This document shows, in pieces, positions 54,268 through 63,484 of a stretch of 64,000 nt of DNA. The translations under genes and the position numbers were made by a program. The notes beneath the pieces are model-generated. The model did not search any database. It was not told where the DNA came from and saw only the letters and a list, made by a program, of their open reading frames with translations. Location of the stretch: assembly GCA_963814975.1 (NCBI GenBank), contig CAWFFB010000011.1, positions 1-64,000 on the forward strand, written 5' to 3'. Source of the stretch: CAVUXJ01 sp963814975. GTDB taxonomy: Bacteria > Acidobacteriota > Vicinamibacteria > Vicinamibacterales > CAVVIG01. Position 1 is the first letter of the stretch. The number at the start of each line of letters is the position of its first letter.

Positions 54268-54332
54268 TCTCTAGGTTTCTTGGTTCTTGGGTTTTGCTGA
54301 CTTCTCTAGGTTCTTAGGTTTCTTGGGTTTTG
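54268..54332. repeat. Direct repeat of ctaggtttcttggg-type units
   Basis: Two copies of about 30 bp (starting tctctaggtt at 54268 and 54303), each built from 7-8 bp words such as ggttctt and gggtttt. T-rich, unlike the surroundings, and behind the sugar dehydrogenase stop. Same kind of low-order repeat as the heptad arrays. Confidence 0.6.
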
Positions 54333-54394
54333 CCTAGTAACCTGTCACGGCTTCTCTTGAAACAATGGCCTAACAGTCACCTGTTTCCTCTCCC

Positions 54395-54592
54395 ATGCCG
54401 GGCCTCAGCGACGCCACCGCGCGCGTCCTGATCGCGGAAATTGGCACGGGACATGAGCCGCTTCCCATCCGTCGGTCACCTGATTTCGCGGACCGGCTTC
54501 CACGTCTTGACGAAAGCGCGGGCAAACGGCGCTCGACACGTACGCGGCATACCACGCCGTGGCTCACACCTACGTTGCTCATTGCCGCGTGA
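54395..54592 (+). mobile_element. IS110-family transposase remnant (1)
   Basis: PGLSDATARVLIAEIGT in one frame, MSRFPSVGHLIS in the next and DESAGKRRSTRTR again in the first: the Transposase_20 (IS116/IS110/IS902) region, with two frame changes and no N-terminal DEDD domain. Decayed. Confidence 0.8.
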
Positions 54593-55599
54593 GCCGCCAC
54601 TGCCCATGATCAGTCGACCGTCGACGGCACCTTCTTGGCCGGGACGTTCCCGTTCGTTTTCGGCGAGATGTTCCCGCTTTGGCGCCGCGTCATTGACGGC
54701 TTTCGGAAGGTCCAGCGCCGCTGTCCCACGGTTGAAGCCGTTTCGAACTCGTCGAGAATTACCAACGCTGAGCGTGGCGGGAAATCGGTGGAGGCCGGAG
54801 AGCCCAGAGTCGGTGTTCGCGTGTCTGGAGCGACGACGGCTGGCAGTGCGCAGACGGCGCGGACTCTCAGTTCCGAAACCGGGCCTGACGCTGTCTTAAC
54901 CCCCGTGAAGACGCTGGCGTTCCTGCAGCGTTGCGCGCGAGGCGCGGGGGTGTAGTCCCGCGGCCAGTTGTCCGACGAGCGCCGCTACCAGTTGCGCGAA
55001 TTGCGGGTCAGGCTTGGATGACGTTAGGGGTGCATCCGAGTGTGGTCAGCTGTTGCCTGACGCGTGGCGAGGTCGCCTGCCTTGCCGCCTGAGCGCCCAC
55101 GGTATTTTGGAGGCGCCCTCCGTCAGGCCGGGTGAGGCTGCGGCGGCGGTTTGCCTGCGAGACCGGCGAAATCTTCAATGCTCTGGCTATTTCAGCCTCT
55201 CCTCACCCGGCACGGTGCGTGCTGTCGAACGCCCGGTGGGCCCTGCGTCGCTGTCGCAGCGCTGTGCAGGGTCCCCGCGAACCCCGAGTAGTCAGTCCGG
55301 TTCGAGCGTGGCTGGACCGGGGCTGGGATCTGGTCAGCTCGAAAAAAGAATTCATGTCCACGTCGTCCCGCCGGGCCGTGTGACCCGGAGCGATCTCTTT
55401 CCACTGGAGAAGAGCACCGACCCATGCGATCACATTGCAACCTCCAGCGAATCGGATCAGGCCCAGGAAGGTTCTCACCGTCCCGCGTCTACGCGACCGC
55501 GAACTGAGGTCCCGAAACATGGTCAAGCATGATCGCCTTGAAGGTGACCGGACACGGCCACTGGATCACCAGCCACGGACCGCAACAGAGAGGAATGCC
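54593..55599. other. Kilobase without a supported gene
   Basis: Several open frames exist on both strands but none has a recognisable motif, a good start or a protein-like composition. Probably decayed sequence. The stretch ends in AGAGAGGA, the binding site of the porin. Confidence 0.4.
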
Positions 55600-56985
55600 A
55601 TGCACCACACTGTCCAAAGTGTTCTTGTATCGCGTTCAGTGTTTCGAATGAGCGCGGTCTTCATCTACGCTTGTGCATTGTTATCCGGTAGCGCTTTGGC
55701 GCAACAGGCACCGGCAAGCCAATCCGTAGCGCAGGTCATACCCTGCGTCTCCAAGCCGGGAGAACGCCAAGTGTGTGCGGCCGATACGGCGGCGGGGGTG
55801 GCGTTGCTGCGCTCGACCGGCGACGCCAGCTGCCTCCTGGGGAAGACCTGGGGATATGACAACGCGGGCGTTTGGGTGTCCGACGGTTGCGGGGGCGAAT
55901 TTGCTGTCGGCGGGACCAGCGAGGCGAGCGGGGGGAGCGACTTTGTTGGAACGTTCGAGCCATACGGTCAATGGCGTAATCATCTGGCCGCGTTCAATGA
56001 CACTGCGGAGGTGCAGGACAATGCGACCCGCGTCGGTATCAATTTCCGAACCCGCGGCGCAATCAATATGTTCGTCGGCACCGAGTGGGGAGTGAACCTG
56101 GTGAAAAGCTCGACTCAATTCAACCTCTCCGCCTCGGGGCCTGGAGAGTTTGGAGTCGTAGAAACGCAAACCAATCCAGTGTTCAATGCACGACTTGGAT
56201 TTGTCGGAATAGATTTTGGACCGCTGGGCCGGGTCGCCATTGGAAAACAGACCGCCGTCCATTACGACGTCACCAGTTACACAACCGATCGATTCAATGT
56301 GTTTGGCGGCCAGGGGACATCAACCTACGTCGCAGGTACTGACGGAGGCGCGTCAGGTACGGGCTTTGCCGACCGCGTGGTGAACTACCGGAACACCATC
56401 TTCAAGATATTCGAGGTCGGGATCCAGGGACAGTTCCGCGGCACTGACTCGAATGGCGTCGGCGGTTCGCTCCAGCTCACAATCCTCCCTGGAGTGAAGG
56501 TCGGCGGCGCAATCACTCACACCAACTGGTCACCGACGACGCAGGACTTGGTCCAGGGCCTGGGCGGAAATGCCGACTATACAGCCGTTGGTACTCGCAT
56601 CGACTGGCGGATCCTCGAACTGGGACTTGTCTACTCTCATCAGAAACATGGGGACATGGTGCAGGTCCCAATCGGGAACCTGAACACTCCCGTGGCATTC
56701 GATGCGAACGGTGTCGAGCTGTATGCGCGCGCAGGCTTGGGACCGATCGGCGTGATTGGTGGGTTTACTTACCAGAATCCGGACGTCAACGACCCGTTGG
56801 TCGATCCCGATTTCAAAACCCAGTACCTAATCCTGGGAGGCGAGTGGTTTGTCGCTCGAACGGCCAAGATCTACACGGAAAGCAAGATCGATCTCGACAG
56901 CGTGACGGCGACGGGAGCTTCAGGTGATAGCGTGTTCACAATCGGTTTCCGGTACGACTTCTCCTGGCGCATCAGTCACAAGTAA
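55600..56985 (+). CDS. Porin with N-terminal DUF3011-like domain
   Basis: 461 residues from the ATG behind AGAGAGGA. Signal peptide ends near SALAQ. Residues about 45-105 contain four Cys in a pattern like DUF3011 (VIPCVSKPGERQVC, CLLGKTWGYDNAGVW, SDGCGGEF). The remainder is a trimeric-porin-type barrel: GTFEPYGQWRNHL, GRVAIGKQTAVHYDVTSYT (loop-like segment), VFNARLGFVGIDFG, closing FTIGFRYDFSWRISHK. Should let small solutes through the outer membrane. A fragment of a close paralogue is at 60.0 kb. Confidence 0.82.
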   Translation: MHHTVQSVLVSRSVFRMSAVFIYACALLSGSALAQQAPASQSVAQVIPCVSKPGERQVCAADTAAGVALLRSTGDASCLLGKTWGYDNAGVWVSDGCGGEFAVGGTSEASGGSDFVGTFEPYGQWRNHLAAFNDTAEVQDNATRVGINFRTRGAINMFVGTEWGVNLVKSSTQFNLSASGPGEFGVVETQTNPVFNARLGFVGIDFGPLGRVAIGKQTAVHYDVTSYTTDRFNVFGGQGTSTYVAGTDGGASGTGFADRVVNYRNTIFKIFEVGIQGQFRGTDSNGVGGSLQLTILPGVKVGGAITHTNWSPTTQDLVQGLGGNADYTAVGTRIDWRILELGLVYSHQKHGDMVQVPIGNLNTPVAFDANGVELYARAGLGPIGVIGGFTYQNPDVNDPLVDPDFKTQYLILGGEWFVARTAKIYTESKIDLDSVTATGASGDSVFTIGFRYDFSWRISHK

Positions 56986-57259
56986 GAACCAGGTTCGGTC
57001 TGTTGAATGACGATCAGGTCATGGTTCGGTTGCCGCCGGGGACCGTGACGCAGCTCGAGACCCTTGTCCTAGACGCTCGGGTTGGTGAGACCGGCTTCCT
57101 AAGAAACTCCGTCCGGCGCGGACGTGGCTCTCGGATGGAGAAGCGGTGATGGTGTCGCTCGAGCCAGGCACGTAAATACCGTTGGGGTCCCCGGAGCGCC
57201 TCGTTGAATCCGACGACTGAACTCGATTCCAGGCATGACAGGCATGAAAGGAGTGCGCC

Positions 57260-57985
57260 GTGTTTTCTAAGCTCTCTGCGGAGTTTATCGGCACGTTCTG
57301 GCTCGTTCTCGGAGGGTGCGGCAGCGCGGTCCTCGCGGCCGCCTTTCCCGCCGTCGGGATCGGATTGCTCGGGGTGTCACTGGCTTTCGGTCTCACGGTG
57401 GTAACGGGGGCGTACGCGCTCGGCCCAATCTCGGGCGGTCACTTCAACCCCGCTGTCACCGTCGGCCTATGGGCAGGAGGTCGCTTTCCCGCCGGCCTGC
57501 TGTTGCCTTACAGCGTGGCGCAAGTCCTCGGTGGCATCGCCGGCGCAGCCGTGCTCTACCTCATCGCGAGCGGGCGCGCGGATTTCAGCCTCGCCGGCGG
57601 GTTCGCGTCCAACGGCTACGGCGCGCACTCACCGGGCGACTATTCGCTTGCGGCGGGGCTCGTGTGCGAAGTCGTGATGACGTTCATGTTCCTGGTCGTC
57701 ATTCTCGGCACCACACACAAACGCGCTCCAGTTGGATTCGCGGGCCTCGCCATCGGCCTCGCCCTCACACTGATCCATCTGATCAGCATCCCGGTGACGA
57801 ACACCTCGGTCAATCCGGCGCGCAGTACGGCGACCGCGGTGTTCGTCGGAGGCTGGGCCCTTCAGCAGCTCTGGCTGTTCTGGGGTGCGCCGGTGATCGG
57901 TGCCGCAATCGCCGGCTTCGCATACAAGGCGGTTCTCGAAGGCTCAGTCGAGGAACCGCCGGTGACCGGACGCACTCGTTCCTAA
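57260..57985 (+). CDS. aqpZ: Aquaporin Z
   Basis: 241 residues starting at GTG with AAAGGAG 6 nt upstream. Six helices and both NPA boxes (GGHFNPAVTVGLW and NTSVNPARSTATAVF). The selectivity-filter surroundings and length match bacterial AqpZ, a water channel of the inner membrane. The 270-bp gap upstream holds no gene. Intact, unlike most neighbours. Confidence 0.93.
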   Translation: MFSKLSAEFIGTFWLVLGGCGSAVLAAAFPAVGIGLLGVSLAFGLTVVTGAYALGPISGGHFNPAVTVGLWAGGRFPAGLLLPYSVAQVLGGIAGAAVLYLIASGRADFSLAGGFASNGYGAHSPGDYSLAAGLVCEVVMTFMFLVVILGTTHKRAPVGFAGLAIGLALTLIHLISIPVTNTSVNPARSTATAVFVGGWALQQLWLFWGAPVIGAAIAGFAYKAVLEGSVEEPPVTGRTRS

Positions 57986-58109
57986 GACACTTCTGATTCC
58001 GGCTGGGAATGGTCTCGGGCGAACCGCTATGACTGCGTCGTACGACGTGACTCGCCATGTTTCGCACCGGTGACGTACCGGCTGCGGTTTCCTACTCTCG
58101 GTCGAACCG

Positions 58110-58365
58110 TGCGTGTCGAATTTCAGGCGTCCGGCTGTTTCGGTGACAGTGCGAACAACAATCCGCACGAAGCTATTGTTCTCGACGATGAATGCAGAAT
58201 CTCAATGAGCGCACCGCCATCGCCGGTGATCAGCCGCGCGCCTTCGAACAACGAGGAGCCCGGGGCGGTGCGTCCTTGACTCGACGTCTGAAAAGAGAAA
58301 GCCGCGGCCAGGACGATCCCGGCCAGCAGTATGAGGAACGAGAGCATGACCCGTGTCAGGCGCAT
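58110..58365 (-). pseudogene. Amidohydrolase 5' remnant
   Basis: MRLTRVMLSFLILLAG is a signal peptide. It is followed by SLFEGARLITGDGGALIE and, after a frameshift, SAFIVENNSFVRI: the opening strands of a secreted amidohydrolase of the imidazolonepropionase-like group. The metal-binding HxH and the rest are missing. The break point lies close to an IS110 remnant on the other side. Confidence 0.6.
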
Positions 58366-58424
58366 TTAGAGTTTCCCCAGTCAACGGGCGCAAGGGCAGA
58401 CTAGTCGAGGAAGCTGTGAACAGC

Positions 58425-58640
58425 AGGAAGTGCTACACGATCGCGGCCGAGCTCGGCGATCCGCGTCGTTTCGCCAGCGCGCCCAGGCTCATGGCCTTCG
58501 TCGGCTCATTCCGTGCGAGCACTCCAGCGGCACCAAGTCGGCGCGGGAAGCGATCGCCAAGACCGGTAACGCCCGTCTCCGTCGGGTCCTAGTCGAAGCC
58601 GCGTGGCACTATCGCCCACCATCCATTCGTCGGGCGCACG
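58425..58640 (+). mobile_element. IS110-family transposase remnant (2)
   Basis: TIAAELGDPRRFASAPRLMA, then in another frame PCEHSSGTKSAREAIAKTGN and LRRVLVEAAWHYRPPS. These match the C-terminal domain of the IS110-type transposase at the right edge of the window (AELGDLTRF, EYSSGPARRQGGITKAGN). Only part of the C-terminal domain remains. Confidence 0.8.
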
Positions 58641-58744
58641 CTCCAGCCGCGCCAGGATCGCGCGCCGCCTCGTCGGTATCAATGACTGACCGCACGCGGT
58701 AAGCCGAAGCAACACAACGTGCCCTGGACATCGGTCTTTCAATA

Positions 58745-59635
58745 TCAGCGCACCGACGTCGGACTTGACGCGGCCGTCCTCCGCACGAGAACGGCGAGCA
58801 GCGTGGCCAGCGCCAGCAGCGCCGCAAGGGCAAGCGCCGCTTTGAGGATAACGAGGGTCGCCAGGCCGTCGAGGTCCGCAATGGTCTGCATGCGCATCCG
58901 ATTTGCGGCGTCGAAAACCTTACTGCGGAGATCTTCGACCTGTTCCAGCATCAGGTTCCGTTGGCGGTTTATGTCGGCGAGCGCCGCCCGGGTCTGCTCG
59001 TCGACGGTGGCCAACGCGGCCTGACGTTCGCTGGTAAGGTGGTCCAGGACATCCGCCACAATTCTGTCCAGCGCGTCGATTGCCTCGACACGCTCGTTGC
59101 GAACGGAAGCGATTCCGCTCGCAGTGGCACGATCGATCGACTCGGGAGAAGTGAGCGCGTCGACGCGGTGGATCAGGCTCGTCATCGACTCGAGCGTTGA
59201 AATTACCAGGCGTGTTTCGTCCCGTGCGGCCAAATCGTCGGCGAGGAGCTCGCTTTGCCAGCGCGCCGCCTTCGGGAGATACCCCGAGTAGATGTCGAGT
59301 CTCGTGGCAATATCGGCGACAGAGCCGCCGATGTCGCCGATGATGCCGAACACGTCCCGGTCCCCCGTACCAGCCATCTTCACGAGGAACGGGGAGATTG
59401 ATGGGCGCGACGAAACGGACGGCCCGGCAATCGGATTCTCGCGCGTCCACGCGTTGATTTGTGCCAGGGTTTGCTCGAAGACATCCGGCCGTCTGGCGAC
59501 GAACCTCATCCGGTTCTCCACCTCGGCTCGAATCTTTCGAGCAGATTCGACGGCGACCGGCTGAAGCGAGCCGAAGCGATCCCCACCGGCGCCATCGGTC
59601 AGGTAGTACTCAATCTGCGCCGCGAGCGCCAGCAT
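58745..59635 (-). CDS. Hypothetical protein with long helical region and C-terminal membrane helix
   Basis: 296 residues, not recognised. The start MLALAAQIEYYLTDG has no good binding site and may be internal to a membrane segment. The body contains LVISTLESMTSLIHRVDALT and HLTSERQAALATVDEQTRAA, probable coiled coil. A C-terminal hydrophobic helix (LALAALLALATLLAVLV) is followed by a short basic tail. The layout recalls sensory or envelope-spanning proteins, but I assign no function. Confidence 0.55.
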   Translation of the reverse strand: MLALAAQIEYYLTDGAGGDRFGSLQPVAVESARKIRAEVENRMRFVARRPDVFEQTLAQINAWTRENPIAGPSVSSRPSISPFLVKMAGTGDRDVFGIIGDIGGSVADIATRLDIYSGYLPKAARWQSELLADDLAARDETRLVISTLESMTSLIHRVDALTSPESIDRATASGIASVRNERVEAIDALDRIVADVLDHLTSERQAALATVDEQTRAALADINRQRNLMLEQVEDLRSKVFDAANRMRMQTIADLDGLATLVILKAALALAALLALATLLAVLVRRTAASSPTSVR

Positions 59636-59967
59636 TCCGAGCGTGGGGACTCGCTTCCTGTGAGCGAGCAGGCGACTGGCCCGGCTCCGCTACCGTTCGC
59701 ACCAGCAGATTTGCAGGCGGCCATGATCCCTGCCAGACCACCGGGCACTACGCTATTTCAGCTGCATGCCACCGGCGATCGTTTATGGTCGTGATTAATG
59801 GGCCGGACGCACCCTCGCGACGGTCAATGACCAGAGTTCGCCGAAAGAGCAAACTCGATGCCATAGGGGCGAGCGGCGAACGTGAAGGGACCCCTTTCGA
59901 GGACAGGTCTCGTGGTGTCAGGAACCGTTTTCGAAAATGCAACGTGGCTCTTCAAGCCCGTTCGCTT

Positions 59968-60113
59968 CTCCCGTTGGATTCGATGCGAACGGTGACGAGT
60001 TATATGCGCGCGCAGGATTGGGACCGATCAGCTTGATTGGTGGGTCTACTTACCCGAAAACGGACGTCAACCCGTTGGTCGACGACTTGTCCTGGCGCAT
60101 TCAGCATCGCAAG
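59968..60113 (+). pseudogene. Porin fragment
   Basis: PVGFDANGDELYARAGLGPI and LIGGSTYPKTDVNPLVD match PVAFDANGVELYARAGLGPI and the following part of the intact porin, then jump to DDLSWRIQHRK, which matches its last residues. Thus a copy of the porin 3' end with an internal deletion, probably a duplication by-product. Confidence 0.75.
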
Positions 60114-60926
60114 AGCTTTGCGTGTCGGCTTGGACTCTTCGTCCACGTGCATGTCGGACACGCAGAGCCATTGCAATGCTGGCCTCGGATCAATCCTCGG
60201 GCGTGCGGCGACGTGCTCCCCGCGATCAGGACCGGACCGAGACGCCGCGGGCCAGCTCTCCCGCCCCGGTTCCCCAACGAGATATGACCTTCACTACCTG
60301 CGTGAATGGTAAATTCACGGGATGCACGCGCTGGCGAGGCAAGATGAGCAGGGCTGGTTCACGTGCGCGCCGCTATCATGGAGCTTGCGGCGCGCACCAC
60401 GGGAATGCATCCAGCCAGAGTCAGCGACTCCCCTTCTCCTCACGTATCGTCCCAAACGAACTCGTGCGGTGGCCAGGTATATGCCGTGACTTGTCGTGTC
60501 GAACTTCCGGTTCGGGGAGGCTGATGAGTGAACCATGTGACGAACTGAATTCGGGAGCCCCAGCGGACCGCACTGTAGGCACGGAGCATCAGCCTAATCC
60601 GGGTCCCTCCGGTATTCCGGGCATTCTCTAACAGTTCGGACGAACCGCCCGGCGCGGCTCGATTTGTTCTCGGCGACACCTCAAAAACCCCGATAAATCC
60701 AACGTTGTTGTCACAACGCTCGGGCACGCAGTTTGCCGCTTAACGTACGCCGCGGGCCACGCTGGGCGCGCAGGCCGCTCGCTGAGGGCGCCATGGTCTC
60801 GACGGCCGGGCGCTGATCACGGGAGAACTGCGGTTCGTTGAAAGGTCGAGCTGGATACTCGGTGTCGTTGGCCTGCTATCAGATCGCCTTGAGGTTTGTG
60901 ATGAACCGAGCTGCGGTGGGCGGGGT
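60114..60926. other. Region without a supported gene
   Basis: No frame on either strand shows known motifs or a convincing start. Likely decayed sequence between the porin fragment and the next promoter. Confidence 0.4.
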
Positions 60927-60956
60927 TTGGCCACGCCGCCTTCGTTGCGGTAGATT
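60927..60956 (+). promoter_or_regulatory. Candidate promoter of the Lys/Glu-rich secreted protein
   Basis: TTGGCC, 18 nt, TAGATT, about 45 bp upstream of the start codon at 61003, which has AAGGGAGAGG before it. Confidence 0.4.
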
Positions 60957-61002
60957 CTGCTTGGCGCTCGGCATGGTTCACGGGGCGCCGAAGGGAGAGG
61001 TT

Positions 61003-61278
61003 ATGCCGCGCACCTTCAGTCGACGAGCATTCGTGACAGGGGTGGGGATGCTGAGCGTCCCCCTGATCGCCTTCACGCAGGAGAAAAAGGAGGAGGGCGA
61101 CGACAAGAGTCGCGAAGAGAAAAAGAAAGAAGCGGAGAAGAAAGCGGACGAGAAAAAGGAAGATGCGAAGGACAAGGCTGAGGATGCGGTCGACGACAGG
61201 GACAAGGTCGTCGATGCCCCCGGTACCGATCGCAGCCAGGACCGACGGCAGGATCGACGACGCGATGCAGTCAAGTGA
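61003..61278 (+). CDS. Small exported Lys/Glu-rich protein
   Basis: 91 residues with a good ribosome binding site. N-terminus MPRTFSRRAFVTGVGML is a twin-arginine-like signal followed by a hydrophobic segment. The rest is a highly charged, low-complexity helix (KKEEGDDKSREEKKKEAEKK) and an Asp/Arg-rich end (RSQDRRQDRRR). Disorder is expected. Similar charged proteins serve in desiccation or envelope stress, but that is only a guess. Confidence 0.6.
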   Translation: MPRTFSRRAFVTGVGMLSVPLIAFTQEKKEEGDDKSREEKKKEAEKKADEKKEDAKDKAEDAVDDRDKVVDAPGTDRSQDRRQDRRRDAVK

Positions 61279-61646
61279 CGGATCGCGTTCTCGGGCTCGC
61301 TCTCCGACGAGACGAGCTGGGTCCGGTTGGTGAGTTCCACGTGTTCAAGCGATTGCGTTTGACGGTGCTGCCTCTGCACGTCGAGGTTGTCGCCATAGAA
61401 CAGACGGTTCCCGGGCATCGAGCAGCGCCGAGCACGGCTCCGCCTCAGCAAAACGAAGCGCGACTGGCATCGCAGGCTTGAGCTAGGCGGAGGGCGAACT
61501 CGTCATCGATCGGAGGCTCGATCTGCGTTAATGGGCCGAGCACTCGACTGAGAAGGAACGCAAGTTTATTGAGGAGGGTGCGTTCTGGGTCGAATGATCG
61601 CCGCTAACCATTGGGACCCCACAAATTGGCGGCGACGGTGCAGAAG
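61279..61646. other. Gap without a supported gene
   Basis: No motif-bearing frame or clear regulatory signal was seen between the small exported protein and the convergent channel gene. Confidence 0.4.
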
Positions 61647-62789
61647 CTATGCGGCGTCGGGCGGCTGCAACCGCGAAAGATCCGGCAGAGTCTGGCTCAG
61701 CAAGATCAGCTCATCGCCTTCACGCAACGGTCCCGCTTCCCCGCCAACCGGGTTCAGCATCATTGTTTCACCGCGGTACAGGCCGATGAGAAGGCAAGCC
61801 TTCATCACCGTGCGATCGGGCAGGAACACGCTTGCCGCTGCGACGAAATCCATCCCGACAAATTGAGCAGGCACGGGCACCAGGTACATCTCGTTGGCGT
61901 CGCGCCGCACCGATAGCAGTTCTTGATAGACGCGCGTCATGCCATGAAAGAGCGAGGCACGTGCCATCAGCCGCAAGCCGAAGTCGGCGGCCGAGATGAC
62001 TTCATCGGCACCCGCCTTGCGCATGTGGGACCGGTATTTCGGATCCTGGCACTCAGCCACGATGTTTGGTTGGCGCTCGTGCGCGCAAACGTTCTTGACG
62101 GCAATGCAGCACACGATGGTTTTTCCGTCGGCGTGCTGCGCCTGGCGGTCATCCGACAAGATGACGACGGAATGCGCTTGCGCAACCTTGGCGCGGCGCA
62201 GGATCACTTCGTTGGCCGGGTCACCTTTGACGATATAGACGTCGTTGAAGGCGGCGTCATCCAGTGTGTCAGGCAGCACGACTTCATCGGGTGTGTCGTG
62301 GACGATCACGACTGGCCGCTTGTCGGTGACGATACCGCTGTGCACTTCGCGTATCCAGTCAAGTGCTCGCGGCGACCAGTTGCACAGCACCAGATGGTTG
62401 GACATTTCAAGATTAGGCACTTCACGACTCCTTAGTGCGCGTTCGATCAGGATCGACGCCACGCTGGCCGTGAACAAACCGGCCAGGGCGACACCGACGA
62501 CAAGCACGGCGGAAACCACGAGCCGCCCAACAGGAGAGTTGACCTCGATTTCGAGCCCGCTGAAGAGGATGACCCAGACGTTCCAGAGAGACTCGCCCAA
62601 CGTCTCGAACGCAGGATTCCTGCCACGCTCCGCGAAGTGGAGTGCTGTGCCGCTGACGATCCAGATCACCACGATAGCGATCAGGATTGTCGGGACTTGG
62701 TGGCGGTTCCACGCCCTTAGCACGCTCAACAAGGTGTCGCGCCACGACACCCACGACGCTTTGTCCCGACTTCGGCCGAGCTCGCTCAA
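61647..62789 (-). CDS. RCK-domain ion channel with atypical pore sequence
   Basis: 380 residues, intact. Two membrane helices (TILIAIVVIWIVSGTALHF and VVSAVLVVGVALAGLFTASV) flank a pore segment that reads ILFSGLEIEV and not the potassium signature TVGYG. Then come tandem Rossmann/RCK regions (HLVLCNWSPRALDWI; DVYIVKGDPANEVILRRAKV) and a TrkA-C-like end (LREGDELILLSQ). Resembles bacterial relatives of CASTOR/POLLUX-like channels. Selectivity is uncertain. Confidence 0.8.
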   Translation of the reverse strand: MSELGRSRDKASWVSWRDTLLSVLRAWNRHQVPTILIAIVVIWIVSGTALHFAERGRNPAFETLGESLWNVWVILFSGLEIEVNSPVGRLVVSAVLVVGVALAGLFTASVASILIERALRSREVPNLEMSNHLVLCNWSPRALDWIREVHSGIVTDKRPVVIVHDTPDEVVLPDTLDDAAFNDVYIVKGDPANEVILRRAKVAQAHSVVILSDDRQAQHADGKTIVCCIAVKNVCAHERQPNIVAECQDPKYRSHMRKAGADEVISAADFGLRLMARASLFHGMTRVYQELLSVRRDANEMYLVPVPAQFVGMDFVAAASVFLPDRTVMKACLLIGLYRGETMMLNPVGGEAGPLREGDELILLSQTLPDLSRLQPPDAA

Positions 62790-63234
62790 GGCCGGGCCTT
62801 TGCCTCAGAGGCATCATTCATGTCATTTTCCGTGTGCGAGGCTGTCACGATTAGGGCGAGCGGTAGCGGCTCTTCCGTCTTCTGCTGTCACAGGATCTTG
62901 CCCTTTTGCCTTGAGGTCGATCGCGCCCTCAGCGTGCCCTCCTTCTCGTCACCGTCGATCGCCTCGAATGCCGAAATCTTGATTGCCGGCTTGTCGCCAT
63001 TCGGCAGGGATCTCGCGAAGGACGTAGCGCATCGGCAGGTGCATGGCGACGAAGGCAGACGCTAGGAAACATTAGGGCATAATCTCCGTTCTCAGCCCCT
63101 CCACCCGCACGACAACGTGCATAAAGCCTTGTCTGCGGCCGATTATCGCCAAATAGGCGGGAATGCCAAAGGGAAATGACGGTCTGGGAACAGGAACCAA
63201 GCGACGCGCCTGCTCGCGGGACGCGCTGCCCTCA
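62790..63234. other. Region without a supported gene
   Basis: A minus-strand reading with PNGDKPAIKISAFEAIDGDE lies near 62900-63010, but it has no start or known family. Otherwise nothing. Confidence 0.35.
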
Positions 63235-63450
63235 TCAGGCAGCATCGAATTCGGGGGCGTGTTGGCGCCCGGGGAGCTGCTCGCGCACGAGCCGTTCCAG
63301 CGTGCCCCGAATGTCCCGGCGGGCGAGGCCGCCAACGACGACTGGGATACCGGGACGTAGCCGCCGCACGAACCTGGCGATGTTCAACGCGGTCCCGCGC
63401 TGGAACGTCATCACCGACAAGCTGAGGACGTCTACACCGGGGCCGCACCT
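63235..63450 (-). pseudogene. Fragment of a B12-binding-domain protein
   Basis: DVLSLSVMTFQRGTALNIAR, then FVRRLRPGIPVVVGGLA resembles the cobalamin-binding domain found ahead of radical SAM domains. Both ends are cut off; the frame ends after QHAPEFDAA. Low certainty because the match is short. Confidence 0.35.
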
Positions 63451-63484
63451 CGACGCCGACCCGAGATTGTGTGGGTGATTCGGC

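Noticed and set aside
62820..63065. 81-codon plus-strand frame after the channel gene
   Set aside because: Poor start, Ser/Cys-rich composition, no motif.
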